This document shows positions 28,778 through 37,983 of a DNA stretch of 64,000 nt, one piece after another. A program made the position numbers and the translations under genes. The notes below the pieces were generated by a model. It searched no databases and was not told where the DNA came from. It saw only the letters and a list, made by a program, of their open reading frames with translations. Position 1 is the stretch's first letter. Every line of letters starts with the position of its first letter. The DNA lies in contig NZ_DAIEIF010000029.1 in NCBI RefSeq assembly GCF_027352905.1, positions 124,001 through 188,000 on the forward strand, in the 5' to 3' direction. The DNA is from Acidocella sp. (GTDB taxonomy: Bacteria; Pseudomonadota; Alphaproteobacteria; Acetobacterales; Acetobacteraceae).

Positions 28778-29308
28778 ATGTTCGAACAAGGCGCGGTCGG
28801 TGACAATCAGTTTCTCGCGGATGTGCAGGCTTTGCGCGCCTCGGCCCAAGCGTTGATTGCCGCCGGAGCCGCGCCGGCCGCCTTGCTGCAAACCGCCATG
28901 GCGGCCGAGATCGCTTGCGTGTTGCGTTACAGCCTCATCAGCGTATCAGCCGATGGGCTGGAGAATGAATGGGTGGCGACCGAATGCGCCGCCCAGGCGG
29001 CGGATGAACGCCAGCACATGACGCGGCTGGCGGAGCGGATCACGCAACTCGGCGGTAAACCCGATTATTTTGCCTCCGCCCTCTCCTTGCGCCGTCAAGC
29101 CCCGGAGGCCGCCCGGGGCTGCCTGCCGCGCCTGTTCGCGGAAAATCTCGCCGCCGAGCAATGCGTGATCGAACTCTACCGGGACTTATCCAGCCATTTC
29201 GCCGGACGCGGCGATGCCGGCACCCGGGCCTTGCTCGATGACATCCTCGCGGATGAGGAAACCCATACCAGCGATCTGGAAGATCTGCTGACGACGCAGC
29301 TGCTCTAA
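28778..29308 (+). CDS. ferritin-like (bacterioferritin-type) di-iron protein
   Basis: A 176-residue four-helix protein. The predicted di-iron ligands are Glu44 (MAAEIACVLRYS), Glu77 and His80 (AADERQHMTRLAERI), Glu128 region (AENLAAEQCVIELY) and Glu160/His163 (ADEETHTSDL). The bacterioferritin heme methionine is not at the expected place, so it may be a non-heme ferritin or Dps-like member. GGAGG lies before the ATG, and a Fur-like box just upstream fits a role in iron storage. Confidence 0.82.
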   Translation: MFEQGAVGDNQFLADVQALRASAQALIAAGAAPAALLQTAMAAEIACVLRYSLISVSADGLENEWVATECAAQAADERQHMTRLAERITQLGGKPDYFASALSLRRQAPEAARGCLPRLFAENLAAEQCVIELYRDLSSHFAGRGDAGTRALLDDILADEETHTSDLEDLLTTQLL

Positions 29309-29312
29309 AGCC

Positions 29313-30791
29313 TCAGCCCTCGCCCTGGGGCCGCTCGAAGGCGTCCTTGCCGTCGAAGCGTTGCAGCTTCTCGATATGCATCCAGGTGAATTTCGCGCCG
29401 ATGCGCTGCACGAGATAGGAGATCTCCGGCTGGCCCTCGCTGCTGCTGCCCGCCAGCGAAATGGGGTGCTTGAGCATGAAACGGGCGGCGAAATGATCAA
29501 CCAGGAAGGTCTGCCCGCCCGTGGGCGGATAGACGGTCACACCCCGGTTGGAGATGCCCGTGAGGTTGAACGGGCTGTACTCGGCGATGGCGGTGAGCGT
29601 CTTGCCCAGCGCCTCGGCGTCGAGATCGGTCTCCAGGAACACGTCGATACCGACCAGCTCCCGCGTGGTGGGCTCCATATGGGCGGTCAGCTTCGGCCAG
29701 GCGGCGAGCTCCAGTTTTTTATACACGCGCGACTTCATCGCCGAGACGCGGCCGAGATTGGCGATGATCTGGTCCGTGAAGGCGGCGGTGCCGACGCCAT
29801 GGCCGCGCGGGGCGAGGTCGCCGGTGAGGTTGCGCCCCTCCGCCAGCGTGACATAGAGCGCCTGCTCCACCGTTTCCGCCACCCCGAACGCGCCGATATG
29901 GCGCAGCAGCATGATGGCGGCGGAGAGCAGGGCGGTGGGGTTGGCGAGATCCTTGCCCGCGATATCCGGGGCGGAGCCGTGCACCGCCTCGAAAATCGCC
30001 ACCTGATCGCCAAGATTGGAGGAAGGCGCGATGCCCAGCCCGCCCACGAGCCCCGCCGCGAGGTCGGAGATGATGTCGCCGTTCATGTTGGAGGTGACGA
30101 TAACGTCATAGGCCTCCGGGCGGATGACGAGCTGATGGGCGCAATTATCGATGATGACTTGGCCGGCCTTGATGCCGGGATATTCGCGGGCGACCTTCTC
30201 ACCCATGCGCTTCATCATGCCCTCGGTGAGCTTCATGATATTGGCCTTGTGGGCCACCGTCACGCTCTGCCGGTCCTCGGCCAGGGCCACGCCATAGGCG
30301 GCGCGGATGATGCGCTCGCAGCCCGGCGCGGTCATCAGCTTCAGGCATTGGGCGACGGTGGTGGTCTGCATGTGCTCGATGCCGGCATAAACGTCCTCGA
30401 CATTCTCGCGGACGATCACCATGTCGATGCCCCGGCCGGAAAAGGGGGTCTGGATGCCAGGCAGTTCCCGCACGGGCCGGATATTCGCATAAAGCTCGAA
30501 ATATTTGCGCATCGTCACGTTGGCGGATTTGCCGCCATAGCCGATGGGGGTTTCCAGGGGTGATTTGAGCGCCAGCTTATTGGCGGCGATGCTATCCAGC
30601 GTCTCGCGCGGCACGCCGGTCACCACCCCGCGCTCGAAGGCGCGCGCCCCGGCCTCGGCGAATTCCCATTCCACCGGCGCGCCCGCCGCCTCGAGAATCC
30701 GCATCGTTGCCTGCATGACCTCGGGGCCGATGCCGTCCCCCGGCAAAGCCGTGACTTTGGTTTTGGCGGTCTGCGTGGCATCAGCGGTCAT
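29313..30791 (-). CDS. icd: isocitrate dehydrogenase (long form)
   Basis: A 492-residue enzyme of the TCA cycle, oxidising isocitrate to 2-oxoglutarate. [11 protein letters not shown] opens it; the isocitrate-binding region is [22 protein letters not shown] (cited in part) and the metal Asp motif is [19 protein letters not shown]. It carries an extra C-terminal domain of about 150 residues, as in the Rickettsia and Thermus forms of around 480-500 residues. Cofactor choice (NAD or NADP) is not decided here. It ends 5 bases after the convergent ferritin-like gene. Confidence 0.93.
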   Translation of the reverse strand: MTADATQTAKTKVTALPGDGIGPEVMQATMRILEAAGAPVEWEFAEAGARAFERGVVTGVPRETLDSIAANKLALKSPLETPIGYGGKSANVTMRKYFELYANIRPVRELPGIQTPFSGRGIDMVIVRENVEDVYAGIEHMQTTTVAQCLKLMTAPGCERIIRAAYGVALAEDRQSVTVAHKANIMKLTEGMMKRMGEKVAREYPGIKAGQVIIDNCAHQLVIRPEAYDVIVTSNMNGDIISDLAAGLVGGLGIAPSSNLGDQVAIFEAVHGSAPDIAGKDLANPTALLSAAIMLLRHIGAFGVAETVEQALYVTLAEGRNLTGDLAPRGHGVGTAAFTDQIIANLGRVSAMKSRVYKKLELAAWPKLTAHMEPTTRELVGIDVFLETDLDAEALGKTLTAIAEYSPFNLTGISNRGVTVYPPTGGQTFLVDHFAARFMLKHPISLAGSSSEGQPEISYLVQRIGAKFTWMHIEKLQRFDGKDAFERPQGEG

Positions 30792-31387
30792 GAGGGGCTC
30801 CGTGGGTCTGGATGGCCGCCTTATAGCCTGCCGCCGCCGCCCGGCCTATAGGCCGGGTCGTCAAACCGCCATCGCGCCGGCCGTTAGCCTGCCGAGCACC
30901 GAGGCGCAGGCAAAACCAATCAGATGAAGCTGGGCCGGATCGGACCGCAGGAGCTGACGGAGCTGGTACGCACCCGTCGTCTCGGCGCTGTGGAAATCGG
31001 TGACGTCGACATGTCACCTCCAAGCGTCCGTCGCGCTTCTCCAAGACGTTCCTGCAAGCTCTGAAGCAATATTACACGCCAACCCTGCGCACGGCGGAGA
31101 TCGTCATCTGGGTGCCCGCCCCGATCAAGTCTTAGGAGCAAGAGGTGGCTATCTGTCCGCCCCTAGAGCGGTTCGCGGGTTTGACTGGAATCGTTATTGG
31201 GGATTCCGGGGCGGCGTGAAGTGTGCTTCATAGGTTTCCGGCAGGGGGCGGAGGCGAAGATGTTTTGGCGTCAAGGGCAGGCGTATTTTCAAGACCTGCG
31301 GGATCGCTTTTGGCGTTTGGGTTCCCCCAATAACGTGAGTGGGGCGCAGATGGAGCGGTTTGGCGAAACATCCGATTCGGCCGCACA
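30792..31387. other. gene-poor region with debris, outer edge of the islet
   Basis: About 600 bases between icd and the frameshifted gene without an intact gene. It holds the two remnants listed separately. The base composition is mixed, with stretches less GC-rich than neighbouring genes. No promoter, terminator or repeat could be supported. Confidence 0.6.
30924..31135 (+). pseudogene. degraded coding remnant, not recognised
   Basis: One frame opens with MKLGRIGPQELTELV and reads to GDVDM; the continuation looks protein-like only in a second frame (RFSKTFLQALKQYYTPTLR, AEIVIWVPAPIKS then stop), which has no start of its own. A shift near 31017-31025 would join the two. I do not recognise the family. 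It lies at the outer edge of the low-GC islet and is probably a broken gene or gene fragment. Confidence 0.35.
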
Positions 31388-31391
31388 TTAA
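31197..31391 (+). mobile_element. probable remnant of an IS630-type transposase N-terminus
   Basis: A 64-codon frame contains GQAYFQDLRDRFWRLGSP followed by AQMERFG, which resembles the start of IS630-family transposases (GQAYSQDLRDRV..., then a helix-turn-helix with RFGVS). The rest of a transposase is absent and no inverted repeats are obvious, so this would be a decayed fragment. It overlaps the end of the frameshifted nuclease-like gene on the other strand by 4 bases. Confidence 0.4.
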
Positions 31392-32178
31392 TTTCTAGCA
31401 CCGAACATAGGTCCTCGCACATCCAGCGACAGTTCACTGGCGAATGCCGCGTCCCATGGCCGTTTGAGAAAGCAGAAGCCGGCGAGGGAGCCCGAGAAGG
31501 TGATACCTTCATCCGCCATGTAGCGCGTCACGGCGTTGCGGGACCAATCATCCTCGCGGAAACAACCGCGTTTGTAGAAATCCGCGAAGTCCTCCAAACT
31601 ATCCTTGTGGAACGCGCCGTTGGAGCAGAGCAGTAGCCGGACCGGGCCGCGCTCGCTCGCGTCTAGCAGCGCGACCTTGTGTTCGACCTCGACCGTCCGT
31701 TGGATGAAGGTCCAGCGCGCCTTGATCTCCTGGCCGGAAATCGCCGCGCCCGCCCCGGCGCGACTTACTACCAGGCGGGCATTGTCGGGGAAGTCCGTCG
31801 CCAGGCTTTGGACCGCCGCCATGAGGCGTCATCGTCCATCCATTTCGGGGCAACGGTTTTTACGTCGATCCAGGAGCGCGTCCCGTCCGGCCATTCCAGC
31901 CCGAAGTCGATTGACTTGTCGGTATTCTTCAAGGGCGGCTCGTACCGGATTGCGGCCTCGCTTGAATCGAGGCGCAACAGCGCCGCCGCCGCAGCCAGTT
32001 CATTGGCATCCTCGACAATCGGGCGCACCTGGCCGCCCGCGCGCCAGCGTGTGACAGCCGCCGAAAACCGCGCAGTAAGCTTTTCGGCGTTCTGGAAGCG
32101 CGGATCGGCACGCAGCGCCGGGAATACCTGCTGTTCAATATCCGCTATCAAGGGTTCAATGTAATCGAGGGCGTTCAC
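31388..32178 (-). pseudogene. frameshifted gene with possible PD-(D/E)XK nuclease motif
   Basis: The first part starts at a GTG (32178) with GGAAG just upstream; the frame ends early at about 31768. The second part, in the next frame, runs from about 31812 to 31388. Adding one base near 31805-31815 joins DDDASWRR to QSLATDFPDNARLVVS and gives about 263 residues. KSIDFGLEWPDGTRSWIDVK has the Asp...DxK spacing of a PD-(D/E)XK nuclease core. The ATG at 32211 would overlap the upstream gene by 20 bases. It may be a real mutation, a sequencing error or programmed shifting; the family is not recognised. Confidence 0.5.
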
Positions 32179-32191
32179 GGTCTTCCGGCCA

Positions 32192-32893
32192 TCAAGCGGT
32201 GGCGATCTCATGCGCCGCTCGCAAATGAAATTCGACCTGATATTCAAACAGGGAGACATTCGGTACGACCGACACCGCGTAGCGGAGATTTTGACTGATG
32301 GTCTTGGCGACGATGACGCCAGATACCATGCGCTCTCGGCCAATCGTTTGCTGCACCCAGCCCATGTAGCGGGCCAACTGGCCCACGGCGCGGTCAGGGC
32401 TGTTCGCCCGCTTCAATTCAAAGACGACAAAATCTCCATTCTGATCAAGTGCCAGAATATCAATCGGCCCAACGGCTGTCGGAAATTCGATGCCGTCGCG
32501 TCCGGTCGGATCGACGTAGAGTCGCAACCGCTTTTCCGGCACTTTGACCTTTTCCAGATTGGCAGCCAGAAAGTCTCGCAACTGGGATTCCAGCGTGAAC
32601 GCTGCTTCGGAGGTTTCGGCCGACTCGAAATCATCTTCTTCGCCGACGCCGAAAACTTCCTCGACTTTAGCAAGATCGGACGCAGCCCCCGGCTTGATGA
32701 GCCGGATTTCGGATGGCGTTTCCTGCATCGTCCAGCCCTTGCGCTTGAGAGCGGCGCGTAGTTGATGGGACGTGCTGCTGCTGGGATCGAAGTCAGGCAA
32801 AACATCGGGGTTTTGTCGCAGATATTCCTTCAAGGGTTGAACCTCGAAACCACCATTGTCCTGCGGCAACACGACGATATGTCTTTGGATCAT
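32192..32893 (-). CDS. NucS-like endonuclease domain protein
   Basis: A 233-residue protein. Residues about 100-225 resemble the NucS/DUF91 C-terminal nuclease domain: Glu102 in TLESQLRDFL, Asp145 in GPIDILALDQNG, Glu159 and Lys161 in FVVFELKRAN, then GQLARYMGWV. The N-terminal 90 residues (mentions a KGWTMQETPSEIRL stretch) are not recognised. It sits in a low-GC islet directly 3' of tRNA-Ser and is followed on the same strand by the frameshifted nuclease-like gene, 13 bases away. Function may be DNA cleavage in repair or defence; no direct evidence. Confidence 0.7.
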   Translation of the reverse strand: MIQRHIVVLPQDNGGFEVQPLKEYLRQNPDVLPDFDPSSSTSHQLRAALKRKGWTMQETPSEIRLIKPGAASDLAKVEEVFGVGEEDDFESAETSEAAFTLESQLRDFLAANLEKVKVPEKRLRLYVDPTGRDGIEFPTAVGPIDILALDQNGDFVVFELKRANSPDRAVGQLARYMGWVQQTIGRERMVSGVIVAKTISQNLRYAVSVVPNVSLFEYQVEFHLRAAHEIATA

Positions 32894-33195
32894 CTTTCCT
32901 CCGACTAAATCGAATGAAATAAGCCCCTACATAGTGAAAACGGCCACAATTTCCCACGGGTCGTATGGTTTAAGTTCTTACGCGGCTACGGGGACTGATT
33001 CAATTGCAGCGTAATGGGTGGCTTCAGCCCCAGCGGCGAGGTATTGCAGACGCTGCCAGGGACTGCCACGACGGCGGCTAATCTGCCAATATTAGGTCGC
33101 AACGCCAATAGCCAGGATAAAAAATAGAAAAAATGGCTGAAAACCTCGATCGTTACGCTAGTCTACCTTGGTTTCCTGGGGTTTTTAGGTAGTGG
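32894..33195. other. intergenic region between tRNA-Ser and the NucS-like gene
   Basis: About 300 bases, clearly A/T-richer than the core genes, probably containing the promoter of the NucS-like gene. No integrase, direct repeat of the tRNA 3' end, or clear hairpin terminator was found. The stretch 33101-33165 is especially A-rich. Nothing else supported. Confidence 0.6.
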
Positions 33196-33286
33196 TGGCG
33201 GAGAGACAGGGATTCGAACCCTGGGTACGCTATTAACGTACACACGCTTTCCAAGCGTGCGCCTTAAGCCGCTCGGCCATCTCTCC
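33196..33286 (-). tRNA. tRNA-Ser (anticodon GGA)
   Basis: A 91-nt class II tRNA. The acceptor stem GGAGAGA pairs with TCTCTCC, followed by discriminator G and an encoded CCA. The anticodon stem-loop reads CACGC-TTGGAAA-GCGTG, giving anticodon GGA. The long variable arm (TGTACGTTAATAGCGTACC) and the T arm GGGTTCGAATCCC are typical of tRNA-Ser. Its 3' end faces the low-GC islet, the usual orientation of a tRNA integration site. Confidence 0.97.
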
Positions 33287-33400
33287 TCCGGAGCTGCGGC
33301 TCTCATTACCCAAAGCCGGGCGCGCTGCCAAGTGCGGGCGGCGGCGGTCGCGGGCGCCGTTTTTATTGCCAAGCCGCCCTGCCCGGCGCAAAACCCTAGC

Positions 33401-33811
33401 ATGGAGCATACAAGTCTGGCCAATGTCGTCCGCGCTACCCGGCGCATGTTCATCCGCGACCTCGTGCTTGCCGCGCGGATCGGCGTGTATGCGCAGGAGC
33501 ATGGCCGCAGCCAGCGGATAAGGGTGAATGTCGATCTCGCGGTGGAGGATGATGGCGCCGCCAATTTGTCCCGGCCGGCAGTTGGGGCCGACGACCTCCG
33601 GCGCGTCGTGGACTATGGCTTGCTGGTGGAGGCGGTACGGCGTATCGCCACGGGAAGGCATATCCAGCTTGTTGAGACCTTCGCCGAGCGGGTCGCGGAG
33701 GCTTGCCTTGAGGATCAACGGGTGCGCGTGGTCCGGGTGACCGTGGAAAAGCTCGACGTATTTGCCGATGCGGCCAGTGTGGGTGTGGAAATCGAGCGGC
33801 GGAATATCTAA
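33401..33811 (+). CDS. folB: dihydroneopterin aldolase
   Basis: A 136-residue folate-pathway enzyme converting dihydroneopterin to 6-hydroxymethyl-dihydropterin. FIRDLVLAARIGVYAQEHG is the FolB opening, DLRRVVDYGLLVEAV and HIQLVETFAERVAEACL carry the catalytic region, and VRVTVEKLDVFADAASVGVEI closes the fold. The ATG at 33401 is chosen as the family start. No other folate gene is adjacent; uvrC follows about 200 bases downstream on the same strand. Confidence 0.9.
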   Translation: MEHTSLANVVRATRRMFIRDLVLAARIGVYAQEHGRSQRIRVNVDLAVEDDGAANLSRPAVGADDLRRVVDYGLLVEAVRRIATGRHIQLVETFAERVAEACLEDQRVRVVRVTVEKLDVFADAASVGVEIERRNI

Positions 33812-34003
33812 GTTTTCCACCGGCGAAACCATGGCGGATCAAAGGCTTTCCGGACACTCTGAAACTAATGACGAAATGATGACGTTTTGTTAAATTTAAG
33901 AAAATTCAAAAGCTTAACTGATAATAATGTCGACTCGCGCTCCCCTCATTCAAGGAGCCCTGCGGCGAGGATCAAGGACGCCGTTCACAAAATATCCCCA
34001 AGG

Positions 34004-34012
34004 TTATCCACA
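34004..34012 (+). promoter_or_regulatory. DnaA-box consensus sequence at the uvrC start
   Basis: TTATCCACA, a perfect match to the E. coli DnaA box (TTATNCACA), lies 8 bases before the chosen uvrC ATG; the surrounding 33860-33930 is notably A/T-rich. A single box is not an origin. It may regulate uvrC or be chance. Confidence 0.4.
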
Positions 34013-34019
34013 GGGAAGG

Positions 34020-35891
34020 ATGGCCGGTTTGGCTAAGATAACCGCGGGGGTCACGGTGATCGAAGCCGCTCTCGAAACCATGCCGGGCAATCCGGGTGTG
34101 TATAGAATGCTGGATGAGAAGGGGGACGCGCTTTATGTGGGCAAGGCGCGTAACTTGAAAAAACGTGTCGCGGCCTATACCCAGTTGAGCCGCCTGCCCG
34201 AGCGGCTGCGGCGCATGGTCGCGGATACGGTGGCGATGGAGATCGTCACCACCCATACCGAGGCCGAGGCCCTGCTGCTTGAGGCCAACCTCATCAAGCG
34301 CCTGAAACCGCGTTACAATATCTTGCTACGGGACGATAAATCCTACCCATGGCTGATGCTGACGGCGGGGCAGGACTTCCCCCGCATTGCCAAGCATCGG
34401 GGGGCGCGGGACAAGACGAGCCTGTATTGGGGGCCGTTCGCCTCCGTCTGGGCCGTGAACCAGACGGTGCAGGCATTGCAACGGGTGTTTCTCCTGCGTA
34501 CCTGCGCCGATACGGTGTTCGCCAACCGCACGCGCCCCTGCCTGCTCTACCAGATCAAACGATGTTCCGCTCCCTGCGTGGGGCGGGTGAGCCGGGAAGA
34601 TTATCGGGCGCTGGTCGCGCAGGCCCAGGATTTCCTGGAAGGAAAAACCGACTCGGTGCAGAAGCAGCTCGCCGCCGCGATGCAACAAGCAGCGGAAAAC
34701 CTGGAATTCGAGCGCGCGGCGGCGCTGCGTGACCGTATCCGGGGCTTGGCCCATATTCAAAGCAATGAGGTGGTCAACCCGGCCAGTCTGGGCGATGCGG
34801 ACGTGATCGCCCTCTATCAGCAGGCCGGGCTCGCCTGTGTGCAGGTGTTTTTCATCCGGGGCGGACGTAACAACGGCAATCGCAGCTTTTTTCCCGCCAA
34901 TGCGCGGGAGGACGGTCCGGCGGAGGTGCTGGCCGCCTTCGCCGCCCAGTTCTATGATGACAAGCCTCCCCCCCCCCGTATCCTTCTCAGCCATGCCCCC
35001 GCCGACCGCGCCTTGCTGGAAGAGGCGCTCAGCCTGAAGGCGGAGCGGCGGGTGCACCTGCTCGTGCCGCAGCGCGGAGAAAAATACGAGGTGGTGCGCC
35101 ACGCCGCCACCAATGCGCGCGAGGCGCTGGAGCGCAAGCTGGCCGAGAGTGCCGGGCAGGCGCGGCTGCTGGCGGCGGTGGGTGAATTATTCGGTCTAGC
35201 GGAGCCGCCGCGCCGGATCGAGGTTTATGACAACTCCCACATCATGGGCAGCAATGCGTATGGCGTGATGGTCGTGGCCGGACCGGAAGGGCCGATGCGC
35301 TCCGCCTACCGGAAATTCGCGATTAAAAGCGTCCTCACCCCTGGCGATGATTTCGCGATGATGCGCGAGGTTTTGAGCCGCCGCTTCGCCCGCGCGCTGG
35401 AGGAGGACCCGGACCGCACGGGAGGTAATTGGCCGGATCTGGTGCTGGTCGATGGCGGCGCCGGCCAGCTTGCCGCGGCACGGGCGGTGATGGCGGATCT
35501 CGGCCTCGCTGACATTCCGCTCGCCGCCATTGCCAAGGGGCCGGACCGTGACGCCGGGCGGGAATGGTTTTACCTGGAAAACCGCGCGCCGTTTCAGCTG
35601 CCCCCGCGTGATCCGGTGCTATACTTTCTCCAGCGTCTGCGCGATGAGGCGCACCGTTTCGCCATCACTACCCACCGTGCCGCCCGCAGCCGCAAACTCA
35701 CGGTTTCAGAGCTGGACGAGGTGCCGGGCATCGGCGCGGCGCGTAAAAAAGCGTTGCTGCTGCATTTCGGCTCGGCCAGAGGCGTGAGGGCGGCCGGGCT
35801 GAAGGATCTGGAGGCGGTGGATGGCATCAACCGCGCGACGGCGCGGGCGGTGTATGGATATTTCCATCCGGGCGTGCGGATGGAAGATTGA
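34020..35891 (+). CDS. uvrC: excinuclease ABC subunit C
   Basis: A 623-residue UvrC making both incisions in nucleotide excision repair. The N-terminal GIY-YIG nuclease reads [20 protein letters not shown]; a UVR motif is in [17 protein letters not shown], the C-terminal endonuclease V-like domain has [19 protein letters not shown] and [12 protein letters not shown], and a helix-hairpin-helix pair ([20 protein letters not shown]) ends it. An in-frame ATG at 33927 exists, but AT-rich promoter-like DNA lies there and 623 residues fits the family; AGGGAAGG precedes 34020. Start confidence is moderate. Confidence 0.95.
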   Translation: MAGLAKITAGVTVIEAALETMPGNPGVYRMLDEKGDALYVGKARNLKKRVAAYTQLSRLPERLRRMVADTVAMEIVTTHTEAEALLLEANLIKRLKPRYNILLRDDKSYPWLMLTAGQDFPRIAKHRGARDKTSLYWGPFASVWAVNQTVQALQRVFLLRTCADTVFANRTRPCLLYQIKRCSAPCVGRVSREDYRALVAQAQDFLEGKTDSVQKQLAAAMQQAAENLEFERAAALRDRIRGLAHIQSNEVVNPASLGDADVIALYQQAGLACVQVFFIRGGRNNGNRSFFPANAREDGPAEVLAAFAAQFYDDKPPPPRILLSHAPADRALLEEALSLKAERRVHLLVPQRGEKYEVVRHAATNAREALERKLAESAGQARLLAAVGELFGLAEPPRRIEVYDNSHIMGSNAYGVMVVAGPEGPMRSAYRKFAIKSVLTPGDDFAMMREVLSRRFARALEEDPDRTGGNWPDLVLVDGGAGQLAAARAVMADLGLADIPLAAIAKGPDRDAGREWFYLENRAPFQLPPRDPVLYFLQRLRDEAHRFAITTHRAARSRKLTVSELDEVPGIGAARKKALLLHFGSARGVRAAGLKDLEAVDGINRATARAVYGYFHPGVRMED

Positions 35892-35918
35892 ACTGAGCGT
35901 GAACCAAGCGGAGATCAT

Positions 35919-37499
35919 ATGACGGATGATTGGGCGAAGCTGAAGACATTGGCCTCGGACGCGCCGGATATGCGAACGCTTTTCGCCGCCGACCCGCAGC
36001 GCTTCGCCCGCTTTTCCGCCCAGGCGGCGGGGATTCTGCTCGATTTTTCCAAGACCTCGCTAACCGGGCAGAGCCTGGCCGCGCTGCTCGCTTTGGCGCG
36101 CGCCGCCGGGGTGGAGGCGCGGCGGGATGCGATGTTCGCCGGCGAGCCGATCAACATCACCGAGAACCGGGCGGCGCTCCACACCGCCTTGCGCGCCCCG
36201 GCGGAGGCCCGCATCCTTGTCAACGGCCGCAACATCGTGCCCGAGGTGCAGGAGACGCTGCGCCGGTTTCTCGATTTCGCCGAAGCCGTGCGGGCCGGGC
36301 GGACAGCCGCCACAGATGGCCGCCCCTTCAGCGATGTCGTCAATATCGGCATTGGCGGCTCGGATCTCGGCCCCGCCATGGTCACCGCCGCTCTGGCGCC
36401 CTATCATGACGGGCCGTGCCTGCACTTCGTCTCCAATGTGGATGGGGCGCATCTGGCCGATACGCTGCGCGGCCTCGACCCGGCGCGGACCTTGTTCATC
36501 ATCGCCTCCAAGACCTTCACCACGGTCGAGACGATGACCAATGCCGGCTCAGCGCGGCGCTGGCTGGCGGCGGCGCTGGGGGAGGGGGCGGTGGGGGCGC
36601 ATTTCTGCGCCGTTTCCACCGCGCTGGAAAAATGCGCCGCCTTCGGGATCGCCCCGGAGCGTATTTTCGGGTTCTGGGACTGGGTGGGCGGCCGCTACTC
36701 CGTCTGGTCCGCCGTCGGCCTGCCGGTGGCCATCGCCATCGGCGCCGCATCGTTCCGGGCGTTCCTCGCGGGGGGATGGGCGATGGATGAGCATTTCCGC
36801 GCCGCGCCGCTGGAGCGCAACCTGCCCGTATTGCTGGCCCTGGCGGGAGTGTGGCATCGTGACGCGCTGGGCTACCCCGCCCGCGCCATCCTGCCCTACG
36901 ACCAGCGCCTGGCGCGGTTTCCCGCCTATCTCCAGCAACTGGACATGGAATCCAACGGCAAGCGCGTCACCCGGGGGGGGCAGCCGGTTTCCTGCCCCAC
37001 CGGGCCGCTGGTATTCGGCGAGCCGGGCACCAACGGCCAGCATGCTTTCTACCAGCTTCTCCACCAGGGTACGGATGTGATTCCCTGCGAATTCTTCATC
37101 GCCGCGCGGGGGCATGAGGCGGAGATGGAGGCGCATCACAAGCTGCTCGTCGCCAACTGCCTCGCCCAGGCCCAGGCGCTGCTGCAGGGGCGGGACCTTG
37201 CGCAAGCCGGCGGCAATCCGCACCGGGTCTTTCCCGGCAACCGCCCCTCTCTCACCATCGCCTATGAGGTCTTGGACCCCGCCACTTTAGGCAAGCTGAC
37301 CGCGCTCTACGAACACCGCATCTTCACCGAGGCGGCGCTATGGGATATCAATGCTTTCGACCAATGGGGGGTGGAGCTGGGCAAGGAACTCGCCACCAGG
37401 CTCTTGCCCGCCCTGAACGGCCAGTCCGGCCCGGCCCTAGACGGTTCCACCGCCGGGCTGCTCGCCTACCTTGCCGGCCTGGCTCACTCGGCGGCTTGA
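35919..37499 (+). CDS. pgi: glucose-6-phosphate isomerase
   Basis: A 526-residue enzyme interconverting glucose-6-P and fructose-6-[49 protein letters not shown] and the active-site [15 protein letters not shown] are the PGI signatures, at near usual length (about 540). GGAG lies before the ATG. It follows uvrC by 27 bases and its end overlaps the convergent receiver gene by 16 bases. Confidence 0.97.
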   Translation: MTDDWAKLKTLASDAPDMRTLFAADPQRFARFSAQAAGILLDFSKTSLTGQSLAALLALARAAGVEARRDAMFAGEPINITENRAALHTALRAPAEARILVNGRNIVPEVQETLRRFLDFAEAVRAGRTAATDGRPFSDVVNIGIGGSDLGPAMVTAALAPYHDGPCLHFVSNVDGAHLADTLRGLDPARTLFIIASKTFTTVETMTNAGSARRWLAAALGEGAVGAHFCAVSTALEKCAAFGIAPERIFGFWDWVGGRYSVWSAVGLPVAIAIGAASFRAFLAGGWAMDEHFRAAPLERNLPVLLALAGVWHRDALGYPARAILPYDQRLARFPAYLQQLDMESNGKRVTRGGQPVSCPTGPLVFGEPGTNGQHAFYQLLHQGTDVIPCEFFIAARGHEAEMEAHHKLLVANCLAQAQALLQGRDLAQAGGNPHRVFPGNRPSLTIAYEVLDPATLGKLTALYEHRIFTEAALWDINAFDQWGVELGKELATRLLPALNGQSGPALDGSTAGLLAYLAGLAHSAA

Positions 37500-37855
37500 C
37501 GCTGATGCAGCGCCTCAACCCGGCTCAGCAGTTCCGAAAACACGAAGGGCTTGACGATGTAGTCATCCCCGCCGGAATCGAGCCCCGCCATCCAGTCCGA
37601 CAGATCGCCGAGGGCCGAGAGAAAAAGAACAGGAGTGGTCACCCGCTGCTCGCGCAATTGGCGCAGCAGCGTCGCGCCATCCACCCCTCCCGGCAATTGG
37701 CGGTCGAAGATCATCACATCGAAGCGCCCGTTCAGCGCCCGGGCGAGGCCGTTCTCTCCATCCAGGGCATGGATCACCTCATGCCGGGCTTCCGTCATTC
37801 CCGCCGTGACCACCCCGGCCACCGTCTCGTCATCCTCGATCAGCAAAATGCGCAT
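37484..37855 (-). CDS. stand-alone response regulator receiver protein
   Basis: A 123-residue protein consisting of one receiver domain and no output domain. [12 protein letters not shown] forms the acidic pocket, Asp51 in [10 protein letters not shown] is the phospho-acceptor, and [16 protein letters not shown] has the conserved Lys. It stops where OmpR proteins would continue into the DNA-binding domain, and no such domain follows. It is divergent from a soluble histidine kinase gene, its probable partner. It could relay phosphate or act by protein contact. Confidence 0.9.
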   Translation of the reverse strand: MRILLIEDDETVAGVVTAGMTEARHEVIHALDGENGLARALNGRFDVMIFDRQLPGGVDGATLLRQLREQRVTTPVLFLSALGDLSDWMAGLDSGGDDYIVKPFVFSELLSRVEALHQRQAAE

Positions 37856-37905
37856 TGAAACCGACTCCCTTGGCTCTTCATGGCTCTCATTTGCCCGATG
37901 TGACT

Positions 37906-37941
37906 ATGCGGTTGATTGCGGGGCAAGTGAACTTACCGCAT
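37906..37941. promoter_or_regulatory. inverted repeat between the divergent receiver and kinase genes
   Basis: ATGCGGT (37906-37912) and ACCGCAT (37935-37941) are a perfect 7-base inverted repeat 22 bases apart in the 128-base divergent region. It could be an operator for either gene. No known family's site was recognised. Confidence 0.3.
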
Positions 37942-37983
37942 GATTGCTTTTGTTCAATCAGCGCCCATTTCTTCCAGGACACC

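Noticed and set aside
29361-30563. 400-codon open frame opposite icd
   Set aside because: Antisense frame with no recognisable protein features.
33196-33286. Attachment-site duplication of the tRNA-Ser 3' end
   Set aside because: I looked for a second copy of the GGGTTCGAATCCC segment across 30.8-33.2 kb and found none, so the islet boundary is not proven.
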